Source: Anaerolineae bacterium
Lineage (GTDB): Bacteria; Chloroflexota; Anaerolineae; Anaerolineales; Anaerolineaceae
Direction: 5' to 3'
Assembly (NCBI GenBank): GCA_013314735.1
Contig: JABUFD010000001.1
Location: forward strand, 620,001-684,000
Length of the DNA stretch: 64,000 nucleotides
In this document: positions 27,421-35,444 of the stretch, piece by piece
Numbering within the stretch: the stretch's first letter is position 1
Layout of the letters: the number at the start of each line of letters is the position of its first letter
Position numbers and translations under genes: made by a program
The notes under the pieces: generated by a model
What the model was told of the DNA's origin: nothing
Seen by the model: the letters and a program-made list of their open reading frames with translations, nothing else
Databases searched by the model: none

Positions 27421-27842
27421 TTTGATGAACCTGTGGTTGTGACAGATGTTGGCTGCGGACGAGGTTGTTGTGGTATATCTGGTTGTTGTGGCTGTCCAAC
27501 CGTAACGCTCTCAATAATGGGTGCTTGATGTTGTGTCGGGGGAAGAGGGGTTGGGGCTGATACTTCACGGATATCGCCCGGTATTATTTCTTCTCCAGCC
27601 GAATTGACTTGGGTGTCGTCTGCCAGTGGCTCCCAAACCAAGGGAACTAACGTAGGCAGAATGAAGTCATTTGTTCCTGTGTCACCCCATGGTTCACCGA
27701 TCAGGGTTTCCTGATTTCCGCTGCTATCTGTTTGTGCCTTTTTCGCAAAGAGATTCCAGAAACCCAGTACCAGGGTTATAGAGAATGTTGTTAGGAGGAA
27801 CTTAATCCCAAATTGATTGTTTTGCTTCATGTGATTTGCCAT
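27417..27842 (-). CDS. Membrane-anchored Pro-rich protein, unknown function
   Basis: A 141-residue protein with one N-terminal membrane helix (about 13-32, KFLLTTFSITLVLGFWNLF). The remaining 105 residues are Pro/Gln/Thr-rich and probably disordered outside the cell. No domain is recognised. It lies between the PepSY gene (12 bp) and apbE (4-bp overlap), so it belongs to the same operon and may act as a tether or small assembly factor. Confidence 0.7.
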   Translation of the reverse strand: MANHMKQNNQFGIKFLLTTFSITLVLGFWNLFAKKAQTDSSGNQETLIGEPWGDTGTNDFILPTLVPLVWEPLADDTQVNSAGEEIIPGDIREVSAPTPLPPTQHQAPIIESVTVGQPQQPDIPQQPRPQPTSVTTTGSSK

Positions 27843-27854
27843 AACATCAACCTT

Positions 27855-28616
27855 TTAATCATCATCTTCATGATCGTCATCGTCATCGTCATCATCATAC
27901 GGAGTTCTTGTGGTTGAGGGATTGTCATCATCATCAGTTGTGGCTTGTGGAGTGGGTTTTGTGTCATCTTTGACATACATTTGAACATATACAATCTGCC
28001 CCGTCTGATCCACATATACGAAATGTCCAGCGTTGAAAATGATCCGATAGACAGGCTTTCCATTAATACTCACCACATCGGCAAGATAGATTGAAGATAA
28101 CCCCAGGTAATTTTTGGCGATTTCAGTTGCCTGCTCGAGGGTGATTTCATCCGTGAAAGTGATTGTTCCATTGAGCAGGACTTCGCCGGTTGTGAAGCTT
28201 ACGTAGATGGCACCTACTTCATATTTCACTTCATAAGCAACTGTACCTTCAAAATTAACCAACTCAGGAATGCCGATCTGGGATTCAGGTAGCACAGCAA
28301 CAGTCTGCGCTATCGTGATGGCTTCCTCGGCGGTCAATCCAACAGACTCTGTTGGTTGTACTTCATTGGTGCCTGCAATAGCGGCAAATGTCGCATTGGC
28401 TGCCATCAGTTGTTCATTTGCCTGTTGAATCAACTCCTCATACGCCTGCTGCTGGGCCTCATATGCAGCCATTGTTGCCTGGTAATTAATTACCTCTTGA
28501 ACAGAAAGAGTGTCATCCATTTTGGATGGGAATGCATTGGCAGATACTGTACCAATCACCACCATCACAAATACCAGGAAAAAAACCCCAACCGCTGTAG
28601 GTATCTTGTTTCGCAT
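27855..28616 (-). CDS. Exported double-PepSY protein with poly-Asp tail
   Basis: A 253-residue protein starting with a signal peptide (PTAVGVFFLVFVMVVIGTVSANA). A helical Gln-rich segment follows, then two PepSY-like units (about 92-150 and 153-208: LTAEEAITIAQ...YEVKYEVGAIYVSF; ITLEQATEIAK...YRIIFNAGHFVYVD). The last 25 residues are almost all Asp with a few His/Glu, encoded by a GTCATC-type trinucleotide repeat. PepSY domains are known as protease inhibitors or regulatory domains and also occur with flavin/haem redox systems. The acidic tail could bind metal ions; that is an inference. First gene of the operon with apbE and the haem protein. Confidence 0.82.
   Translation of the reverse strand: MRNKIPTAVGVFFLVFVMVVIGTVSANAFPSKMDDTLSVQEVINYQATMAAYEAQQQAYEELIQQANEQLMAANATFAAIAGTNEVQPTESVGLTAEEAITIAQTVAVLPESQIGIPELVNFEGTVAYEVKYEVGAIYVSFTTGEVLLNGTITFTDEITLEQATEIAKNYLGLSSIYLADVVSINGKPVYRIIFNAGHFVYVDQTGQIVYVQMYVKDDTKPTPQATTDDDDNPSTTRTPYDDDDDDDDHEDDD
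27872..27899 (-). repeat. Short trinucleotide repeat encoding the poly-Asp tail
   Basis: Repeated GTCATC units, in frame within the PepSY gene, encode the run of aspartates at the C-terminus. Such repeats can change length by slippage. Confidence 0.7.
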
Positions 28617-28662
28617 GTTAATCCTCTAAGAAAAGCATAGCAAAGACGGAAATTCGTTTTGT

Positions 28663-28744
28663 TATATAGTTATAAGCAGCGAATATTGGAAAACCGTGAA
28701 AAAAGCATGGAATATTTCCAATCAATTTCCAATGTTTGTATAAT
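28663..28744. promoter_or_regulatory. Divergent promoters with shared ATTTCCAAT boxes
   Basis: Plus strand: TTCCAA (28716-28721), 17 bp, TATAAT (28739-28744), reading toward the response regulator. Minus strand: TTCCAA (28686-28691), 17 bp, TATATA (28663-28668), reading toward the PepSY operon. ATTTCCAAT occurs at 28714-28722 and 28725-28733, an 11-bp period, and ATTGGAAA at 28685-28692 is an inverted copy. TGGAA-TAT-TTCCA at 28708-28720 is a palindrome. The pattern fits binding by an OmpR-type response regulator overlapping both -35 positions. Confidence 0.65.
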
Positions 28745-28794
28745 AAATTTATGAATTATTTATATCTCTGTCATGATCCTGGGCAGGAGGAACG

Positions 28795-29475
28795 ATGCGG
28801 ATACTCATAATTGAAGATGACAAACGCCTGGCAAAATTGGTAGCAGAAGTTCTAACCGACGAGCATTTCAATGTTGATATTGCACATGATGGAAACATAG
28901 GGCTGGAAATTGCGATGCGAGGGGGGCATGATGTGATAGTGGTTGATTGGATGCTCCCAGGACGTGATGGCGTCAGTATATGCCGTGGTATTCGAGCCGC
29001 CAAACTGCCTGCTAGAGTCCTGATGCTAACCGCAAGGAGTATGATCGAAGACCGGGTCGCAGGTTTGCAGAGCGGTGCGGATGATTATCTGGTGAAGCCA
29101 TTTGCTTTTGAAGAATTGATCGCAAGGATCCAAGCTTTGGGGCGGAGGGATTTATTCAATACAGATCCGATGGAACTGCGAGTAGGTTCATTGGTGATGG
29201 ATCTTTCTGCCCAGCGGTTTCGACGTGGCAACCAAGTACTCACATTAACCAAAACCGAAGGGGATTTGCTGGAATATTTTATGCGGCATCCGGGGCAGGT
29301 CTTAACGCGTGACCAAATTTTGGATTATGTATGGTCTTATGATCGGCATGTCAGGTCGACAATGGTAGATGTGTATGTATCGTATCTCCGGCAAAAGTTG
29401 GACCAACCCGGTTTACGCGATCCACTGGAGACAATCAGGGGAACAGGATACCGACTGGAGCCGAAGTATGCTTAA
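28795..29475 (+). CDS. OmpR/PhoB-type response regulator
   Basis: A 226-residue DNA-binding response regulator. The receiver domain (about 1-115) has the acidic pair EDD near the N-terminus, the phosphoacceptor Asp in VVDWMLPGRDG near residue 51 and the conserved Lys in DDYLVKPF. The C-terminal winged helix (about 125-222) has the usual RR...YVSYLRQKL...IRGTGYRLE pattern. AGGAGG precedes the ATG. The gene overlaps the kinase gene by 8 bp and is divergent from the PepSY operon, which it probably controls. Confidence 0.95.
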   Translation: MRILIIEDDKRLAKLVAEVLTDEHFNVDIAHDGNIGLEIAMRGGHDVIVVDWMLPGRDGVSICRGIRAAKLPARVLMLTARSMIEDRVAGLQSGADDYLVKPFAFEELIARIQALGRRDLFNTDPMELRVGSLVMDLSAQRFRRGNQVLTLTKTEGDLLEYFMRHPGQVLTRDQILDYVWSYDRHVRSTMVDVYVSYLRQKLDQPGLRDPLETIRGTGYRLEPKYA

Positions 29476-30826
29476 GACACTGCGGTGGAAGCTTACGTTT
29501 TTTTACTTTATCATCGCCTTATGTTTGATTGCTCTGGTTGGCGGAGGGGCTTATTGGATGCTCTCGCGCTATTTCCAGCAAACCACTGATATGGCACTCC
29601 AGTATCGAATGGCCCAGGAGTTAAGTCGTTATGGTGTGCATATGCCATCTGATATGGCCTCAACAACTGCCAGATGGTGTGAGCGGAACCACTTACCGAC
29701 CCCTCTGATACAAACAAATATTGGTGAAAATGCAGAATATGAAGACAATGATGAAGATGAATGGTATGAAGATGAAGCGTATAATGCTGACCTTGCAACA
29801 ATTTTTGTGTTTCCCCTTGATAAAGATGGTGCCATGTTATTCGATCCCAATCCGGTTTCCCCAAGAGTAGCACCGGTTGTTGATGCCGTTCTCAGTGCTT
29901 CGGTGAATGGCTGTGATTGGCGGACAGTCAACCTGGATGATGGACGTGCTCTTCGTCTTTTTACCTATTCGCTGCCCCCAAATACGGCACCACAGGTGCT
30001 TCAGGTTGGGAGGTTCATGGAATATTCAAGAAGCGTCTTGCGAACCTTGATGGTGGGCATACTTGGTTTGGCAGGTTTCAGCACCTTCGTGCTTGGTTTT
30101 GGCGCATGGTATCTTGCAGGACGTTCGTTAAAGCCTGCCCAACGGGCATTTGATCAGCAGCAAGCATTTATTGCGAACGCAAGCCATGAATTAAGAGCGC
30201 CATTGACTATTATCAGGGCAACAGCTGAGGTGGCGATGCGGCACACGGAAATTGAAAAGCAAAAGGCGTTACTCCACGGATTGGTGGATGAGATTGATCA
30301 TATGGCCTCCCTTGTTGAAGACCTATTATTATTGTCTCGATTGGATGCAGGGAAATTGATTCTTGAGAAAGAGGATGTTTCTATTGATGAGTTAGTTAAT
30401 GGAATCATTCACTCAAGTCAGAGCCTCATGGAAAGCAAAGGGATTGTTATTGACCAAACCATTCAACCAATATTGGTTTTTGCTGATCAAACACGGTTAC
30501 GACAGGTACTATTGATTTTGTTAATTAATGCGATCCATCATACACCTGTTGGTGGGAAGATCCACATTTCAGCAGACACTGATCCTAAAGGGATAACACT
30601 GGTTGTTGAAGATACTGGAGAAGGTATCAGTTCTGATCATTTACCTCACGTGTTTGAGCGTTTTTACCAGGGTGATTCGACAATGCAACAGGATTATCGA
30701 GGTTCAGGATTAGGCCTTTCGATTGCAAAAAGTCTGGTTGAAGCCCATGGTGGTAGCATCAGTATTCAAAGCAAAGAGCGCGTTGGCACCCAGGTAACAA
30801 TTCTGCTTCCAGCGAAAAAACAGTAA
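29468..30826 (+). CDS. Sensor histidine kinase with acidic extracytoplasmic loop
   Basis: A 452-residue membrane kinase. TM1 lies at about 8-30, an extracytoplasmic sensor of about 165 residues follows, then TM2 at about 195-218. The HisKA domain has the phosphoacceptor His in NASHELRAPLT, and the HATPase domain has N, G1 (VVEDTGEGIS), F and G2 (GSGLGLSIAKSLVE) boxes. The sensor loop contains a strongly acidic stretch (YEDNDEDEWYEDEAY), which suggests a cationic signal such as a metal ion or basic peptide. The start at 29468 overlaps the end of the regulator gene. The stop lies 2 bp from the 3' end of the convergent rnpB. Confidence 0.93.
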   Translation: MLKTLRWKLTFFYFIIALCLIALVGGGAYWMLSRYFQQTTDMALQYRMAQELSRYGVHMPSDMASTTARWCERNHLPTPLIQTNIGENAEYEDNDEDEWYEDEAYNADLATIFVFPLDKDGAMLFDPNPVSPRVAPVVDAVLSASVNGCDWRTVNLDDGRALRLFTYSLPPNTAPQVLQVGRFMEYSRSVLRTLMVGILGLAGFSTFVLGFGAWYLAGRSLKPAQRAFDQQQAFIANASHELRAPLTIIRATAEVAMRHTEIEKQKALLHGLVDEIDHMASLVEDLLLLSRLDAGKLILEKEDVSIDELVNGIIHSSQSLMESKGIVIDQTIQPILVFADQTRLRQVLLILLINAIHHTPVGGKIHISADTDPKGITLVVEDTGEGISSDHLPHVFERFYQGDSTMQQDYRGSGLGLSIAKSLVEAHGGSISIQSKERVGTQVTILLPAKKQ

Positions 30827-30827
30827 G

Positions 30828-31182
30828 AACCCGGGTCAGCCTGTACGCCGCATTCTGTCCAGCACCGAAGTGCCTGTGTGACCATCTCTCTTGGCGGGAT
30901 GTTACCATACCGCTCCAGCAGTCTACCCGGTGCTCAAATGAAACGGGCAGCTTCTTGCACCTGCTTGACCTTGCTCCGATCGGGGGTTACCTGGCAGCCC
31001 TGTTACCAGAACTCCGGTGGTCTCTTACACACACCGTTTCACCCTTACCGGACCGAAATCCGGCGGTTTGTTTCTGTGGCCCTGTCCAGGGATATGCTCC
31101 CTCCGGGTGTTACCCGGCGACCTGCCCTGTGGAGTACGGACGTTCCTCGGCTTACGCCGCGGTCACCCGGCTGACCCGGGTT
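30828..31182 (-). ncRNA. rnpB: RNase P RNA, bacterial type A-like
   Basis: The catalytic RNA of RNase P, which matures tRNA 5' ends. On the minus strand the conserved 5' segment GAGGAACGTCC lies at 31138-31148. The segment AGGGTGAAACGGTG followed by GTAAGAG lies near 31018-31046, and the 3' segment with ACAGAAT lies near 30850. The 5' and 3' ends pair as helix P1 (AACCCGGGTCAG at 31171-31182 with CTGACCCGGGTT at 30829-30840). The length of about 355 nt is normal. Short open frames across this region are not proteins. Confidence 0.93.
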
Positions 31183-31188
31183 AAATTA

Positions 31189-31217
31189 ATCGTATAGGTT
31201 TCTACCTTTGCCGTCAA
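31189..31217 (-). promoter_or_regulatory. rnpB promoter
   Basis: On the minus strand TTGACG (31212-31217), a 17-bp spacer and TACGAT (31189-31194) lie directly upstream, placing the start at the first base of helix P1. Confidence 0.75.
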
Positions 31218-31229
31218 TGGCTGGGATAC

Positions 31230-31457
31230 TTATTTTTTCTTATTCAGAAATCCACCCAATAAACTCGCGGCATCATCCAACCCGAAACCGGAATCATCTT
31301 TACCATCGGTATCCTGGTCTAGAAAGTCTTCAAGGTGATCTCCGATGGCGGGGGGAAGTTTATCTGCCAGGAAGTTCAGCACCATGCGAATGGCCTGTTC
31401 AGCCTGTTCTTCACTGATTCCGACCTTTTTGGCAATCATTTTGCTTAACTGTTCCAT
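31230..31457 (-). CDS. Small helical protein (DUF2267-like), unknown function
   Basis: A 75-residue protein. The first 50 residues are helical (MEQLSKMIAKKVGISEEQAEQAI...FLADKLPPAIGDHLEDFLD), resembling small DUF2267/YidB-type helical domains. A short Asp/Gly linker and LLGGFLNKKK close the protein. The start at 31457 is chosen because the upstream extension overlaps the GDPD gene. Function unknown. It lies just upstream of rnpB on the same strand. Confidence 0.65.
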   Translation of the reverse strand: MEQLSKMIAKKVGISEEQAEQAIRMVLNFLADKLPPAIGDHLEDFLDQDTDGKDDSGFGLDDAASLLGGFLNKKK

Positions 31458-31495
31458 GTGACGCTCTCTTTCTGTTGTATGTAGGTTGAATCGTA

Positions 31496-32314
31496 TCAAA
31501 TTTCTTGCAATATTTCACGCAATCGCTGGGGGAAGTCGGTAATAATTCCGGACACTCCCGCCTCAATCAGGGAAACCATCCTTTTCTGTTCGTTAACCGT
31601 CCAGATGTTGACATCCAATCCGAGTTTCCTGGCGCGACGGATATGCCCACCAGTGATGGAGTAAACCGGCGGATGGTAGGCATAGCAACCCAGTGAAAGG
31701 GTTTTCTTCAAATCCCACGGTTTTTGTATACCCACAAGGGCAGCTGTCTTGATTCCGGGAGCGGCTGAATGGCACTGTCGCAGGTAGCGGTGGTTGAACG
31801 ATGAAATGAGTACCTGATTTTCCATGCCCATCGACCGGATCATTTTCACAACGGATTCCGCAATCGAGGCATCCCAGGGCGTACCCTTCATGTTTTTGAT
31901 CTCCACATTGACTTGCCAGTGGTGATCTTTGGTAAATGACAAGGCTTCTTCCAGCAATGGGATCGGCGCACCGCGAAAGCTCGCGATGTCAGCAGCACTC
32001 ACATTCCCTTCCTGTATCTGACCAAATGGATCTGTATCAATATAACTGGAACCTGCATCCAGTTGCTGAACCTCCTCCCACAAAAAAGTGGAAAGGTGAT
32101 CGGTTTTTCGTTCGGGGAATACCTGATCGATATTGGTGGTGCGCTTGAAATTGTCATCATGCAAAACAATTAACGTACCGTCTTTCAGAACACCGCAGTC
32201 CAATTCCCATGCGTCGGCTCCCAGATCATACGCTTTCTTTGCTGCAAATAAGGTGTTTTCCGGTGTCACGGATCGGGCACCACGATGAGCGATGTTTTGA
32301 ATGTCTTTTCGCAT
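31496..32314 (-). CDS. ugpQ: Glycerophosphodiester phosphodiesterase
   Basis: Hydrolyses glycerophosphodiesters to glycerol 3-phosphate and an alcohol. The 272-residue TIM-barrel enzyme has the family start NIAHRGARSVTPENTLFA (catalytic His, metal-binding Glu), ELDCGVLKDGTLIVLHDD (metal and second catalytic His), and VNVEIK in the middle. The last part ends in VNEQKRMVSLIEAGVSGIITDFP. No signal peptide is seen, so it is cytoplasmic like E. coli UgpQ. Confidence 0.95.
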   Translation of the reverse strand: MRKDIQNIAHRGARSVTPENTLFAAKKAYDLGADAWELDCGVLKDGTLIVLHDDNFKRTTNIDQVFPERKTDHLSTFLWEEVQQLDAGSSYIDTDPFGQIQEGNVSAADIASFRGAPIPLLEEALSFTKDHHWQVNVEIKNMKGTPWDASIAESVVKMIRSMGMENQVLISSFNHRYLRQCHSAAPGIKTAALVGIQKPWDLKKTLSLGCYAYHPPVYSITGGHIRRARKLGLDVNIWTVNEQKRMVSLIEAGVSGIITDFPQRLREILQEI

Positions 32315-32412
32315 ATTTTGTCTTCCTGGCCAAATGATAGGTGCTGTTTGCGGAGGATGGAATGTAGAGGCTGTTCGCCTGAACCCATTGTAACAAAAGA
32401 ATGTAATTTCAG

Positions 32413-32418
32413 TATAAT
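32413..32418 (+). promoter_or_regulatory. -10 box of mutL, probably leaderless
   Basis: TATAAT ends 6 bp before the mutL ATG, so the mRNA should begin at or next to the start codon. There is no Shine-Dalgarno sequence. Confidence 0.5.
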
Positions 32419-32424
32419 TGCGGT

Positions 32425-34176
32425 ATGGAAATTCAAGTATTGAATAACGAACTGGTTTCCCAGATTGCCGCGGGGGAAGTTATTGAACGGCCGGCATCGG
32501 TTGTTAAAGAATTGGTGGAAAATGCCATTGATGCGGGAGCCGGCAAGATCACCATCCGGGTTGAAGGCCACGGCCTGCGGTTGATTGAGGTGGCGGATGA
32601 TGGAGAAGGAATCCGGTTTGAGGAGTTGGAATTGGCCGTCACTCGCCATGCCACCAGCAAGCTTGCCAGTCTTGAGGATCTTTACCATATCCATTCGCTG
32701 GGGTTTCGCGGTGAAGCACTGGCTTCGATCGCTTCAGTGGCGAGGCTGCAGCTGATCTCTCGCAATGCACAGGCAGAAACCGGCGGAGAAATCCAGGTGG
32801 ATGGAGGAAAGGTCACTGCATTAAGGCCTGTTGGCGTACCGCAGGGAACTGTGGCGCGGGTGGCGAATTTATTCTTCAATGTGCCTCCACGGATGGCTTT
32901 TCTTAAATCGCCTACAACGGAGAAAAGCCGGATCAATGACCTGGTTTTTCGTTACGGGTTGGCATATCCTTCTGTCCGCTGGCAATTGTTCCAGGACAAT
33001 AAACCTGTTTTACAAACCAGCGGTAGAGGAGACCGCCGTGAGATTCTGGCAGAGTTATACGGAGTGGCTGTTTCACACGATCTGATCGAAGTCAGCTTCC
33101 AGGAAAATGATTATCAGATCAGCGGCTACATCAGCCCTGCACAAATCACCCGATCCAACCGCCGGGAGATCACCGTTTTTGTGAACGGCCGTTGGGTGCT
33201 GGATGGCGGGTTGACAGCGGCGCTGATGCAAGCTTATGGGCATTTGCTTCCGCCCCAACGGTATCCTTTGGCAGTCCTTTTCATCAACATGGACCCCCTG
33301 GCAGTCGATGTGAATGTTCATCCTGCGAAGGCTGAAGTCCGATTCAGAGACAGCGGGCAGGTATTTACCACTGTGCAGCGTGCCATCCGGCGAGCTTTCA
33401 TGGCATTTTCACCTGTAGGTGATGCAAATCAAACGTCTGCACTTCATGGTGGCAGGACATCTGGAACAATCGCAGGAACCACAAACACAATCGATCCAGC
33501 CTGGACATTGGCGCGTTTGATGCGTGACGAAACCAATCAACCTTTAACTGGCACAGAACCGGCCAGGACTGTTGACCCGGCAACGGGCGAAGTATCGTTT
33601 ATTGCGGATGGCATGGATTTGCTGCGGTACATCGGGAAAATGCGGGATCGTTATATACTCGCAGAAGCACCCGATGGACTTTATTTGATTGACGGCTGTG
33701 CGGCATGGGAACGTATTCTCTACGAACGCTTACTGCAATATTATGATGAGAAGCGTGACCAGACAGCGGAGCGTGCTGCAACATTTGATATTGCCAATAG
33801 CGAGGGGTTTGATGAGTGGCTGCCTGTATTCAAACGCCTGGATATCCACATGGAGACTTTTGGTCCTACAACAATTCGCGTGAGACGGACGCCAGATATC
33901 CTCACGATAGAGGATGTGCAGTTAGTGATGACCCAGGTTATGCAGGAACTGCCAGGCGCTTCCCGGCTGCTGACAGTGGAAGAAAAAATGGAATGGCTGC
34001 TGGCACGGATTGTTTACTGGGCTGGAAGCCGATACGGGACAGATGAGAACATGCCATCTCCGGCGGATTTATTGTCTCAACTACAGGTTTGCCGTTCACC
34101 TCGGATCACTCCTTCCGGAAAAGCAACCATGATCCATCTTTCTCTGGATCTGCTGACACGGCAATTTGACCATTGA
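32425..34176 (+). CDS. mutL: DNA mismatch repair protein MutL, endonuclease motifs degenerate
   Basis: MutL links mismatch recognition by MutS to strand removal. The 583-residue protein has an intact N-terminal GHKL ATPase (ELVENAIDAGA, DDGEGI, RHATSKL, HSLGFRGEALASI). The C-terminal dimerisation domain spans about residues 395-583. In MutL proteins that nick DNA this domain carries DQHAxxExxxxE, ACR and CPHGRP-type motifs. Here the first reads DGCAAWERILYE, the ACR site reads ARIVYWAG, and the last reads CRSPRITPSGKATM. The Asp and both Glu remain, but the usual metal-site His and Cys residues do not. The protein may lack nicking activity. mutS is not adjacent. Confidence 0.93.
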   Translation: MEIQVLNNELVSQIAAGEVIERPASVVKELVENAIDAGAGKITIRVEGHGLRLIEVADDGEGIRFEELELAVTRHATSKLASLEDLYHIHSLGFRGEALASIASVARLQLISRNAQAETGGEIQVDGGKVTALRPVGVPQGTVARVANLFFNVPPRMAFLKSPTTEKSRINDLVFRYGLAYPSVRWQLFQDNKPVLQTSGRGDRREILAELYGVAVSHDLIEVSFQENDYQISGYISPAQITRSNRREITVFVNGRWVLDGGLTAALMQAYGHLLPPQRYPLAVLFINMDPLAVDVNVHPAKAEVRFRDSGQVFTTVQRAIRRAFMAFSPVGDANQTSALHGGRTSGTIAGTTNTIDPAWTLARLMRDETNQPLTGTEPARTVDPATGEVSFIADGMDLLRYIGKMRDRYILAEAPDGLYLIDGCAAWERILYERLLQYYDEKRDQTAERAATFDIANSEGFDEWLPVFKRLDIHMETFGPTTIRVRRTPDILTIEDVQLVMTQVMQELPGASRLLTVEEKMEWLLARIVYWAGSRYGTDENMPSPADLLSQLQVCRSPRITPSGKATMIHLSLDLLTRQFDH

Positions 34177-34210
34177 TTCACCCCTGGAAACACACGGTAC
34201 CAGCCCTCGC

Positions 34211-35437
34211 TCAGGACAAAGTTGTCGGGAGCAGCATTGTGAACGTGGAACCCAGGTTGACTTCGCTATTAACCCGAATTGATCCGCCATGAGCTTCGAT
34301 AATTTGTTTGCAGATCGATAATCCCAGACCGGTGCCATCGGCGACCGCAACAGCGTTGGAACTGCGGAAGAAACGTTCAAACAGGTGTTGAAGATCATCG
34401 GGTGACATCCCGATGCCAGTATCGGTGAATGATACCTGCACCTGGTTTTTTCCCAAGTTGTGGGCTTTGACCTCAATCCTCCCGTGCCTGCTGTTGTACT
34501 TGATCGCATTACTGAGAAAATTTAATATGACTTGCTTAATCTTTTCGCGGTCTGCTTCGATGGATGAGAGTTGGGGTTCGATATCGATCATTAATGTCTG
34601 GTTCTCGTGATCGATTTTCGATCGAACAATTTCGATACATTCTGCCAATAAATCAGCGAGATTGAAAGTGGTTGCCCGGAAGAAAATTCTGCCGGATTCC
34701 AACCGTGCAAAGTCAAGATAATCACTGGCCATCTGGTTGAGCCGTTCTGTTTCTTGCTGAATGGTTTGAGCGAGGGATAGGCGCTGGTCATCTGACAGGC
34801 CTGGTCGCTGCAGGAGATAGGCAACAGTTGACATGGAACCCAGTGGGGTGCGAAGTTCGTGGACCAATTCGGATATCAGGTCAGATTGCTGGAACAGGCG
34901 AGTATTATTAATCGCAACTGCGGCCTGGGATCCCAGCAATTCCAAAAAACCCTGATCCTGTAAGTCAAATGTCCCGCTGCTTTTGTTTAACACCTCAAGT
35001 ACCCCGATCAATGTGTTCTGGGTAATCATCGGGACTGCAATAATGTTGCGAGTGGGAAAATCGATCTTTTTAGAAACGTTTGTGAACCAGCGTTTGTCCT
35101 GATGTACATCTTCGACAATCACTGACTCCCGGTTGGTTGCCACCCAGCCGGCGAGGCTTTCTTTGGGAACAACCATTGTATGTAACAGAGCTTCTTTGCT
35201 GGCGTTGGTCATAGCCGCAAAGTGCAAACCCTGGTTGGGTTCATCATACAGCAGTATGGAAGCTGCTTCAGCCGATGTCAAATCTTTTGCAGTATGAATG
35301 ATCTTCCGCAAAATCGTGTCCAGGTCAAATGTCGAGGCGAGGTCTTTAAAGATGTCGATGAATTTCTGGTAAATCATCAACATCTCACCAGGATCCGTGG
35401 GTGTATCCCGGCGCAGTTCCCCATCCATTGCTATCAT
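34211..35437 (-). CDS. GAF-domain sensor histidine kinase (soluble)
   Basis: A 408-residue kinase without membrane segments. Residues about 25-180 form a GAF domain (LDTILRKIIHTAKDLTSAEAASILLYD...LIGVLEVLNK). The HisKA domain has the phosphoacceptor in ELVHELRTPLGS, and the HATPase domain has NAIKYN, FTDTGIGM, FERFFR and GTGLGLSICKQIIE. It lies 7 bp downstream of a receiver-CpaE-like fusion gene on the same strand, which is probably its partner. The signal bound by GAF is unknown. A shorter start at M4 (35428) is possible. Confidence 0.92.
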   Translation of the reverse strand: MIAMDGELRRDTPTDPGEMLMIYQKFIDIFKDLASTFDLDTILRKIIHTAKDLTSAEAASILLYDEPNQGLHFAAMTNASKEALLHTMVVPKESLAGWVATNRESVIVEDVHQDKRWFTNVSKKIDFPTRNIIAVPMITQNTLIGVLEVLNKSSGTFDLQDQGFLELLGSQAAVAINNTRLFQQSDLISELVHELRTPLGSMSTVAYLLQRPGLSDDQRLSLAQTIQQETERLNQMASDYLDFARLESGRIFFRATTFNLADLLAECIEIVRSKIDHENQTLMIDIEPQLSSIEADREKIKQVILNFLSNAIKYNSRHGRIEVKAHNLGKNQVQVSFTDTGIGMSPDDLQHLFERFFRSSNAVAVADGTGLGLSICKQIIEAHGGSIRVNSEVNLGSTFTMLLPTTLS

Positions 35438-35444
35438 ACCAGAT

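Noticed and set aside
30878-31197. Two open frames across the RNase P RNA
   Set aside because: The conserved RNase P RNA segments and P1 pairing explain this stretch; peptides read from rnpB are a known annotation error.
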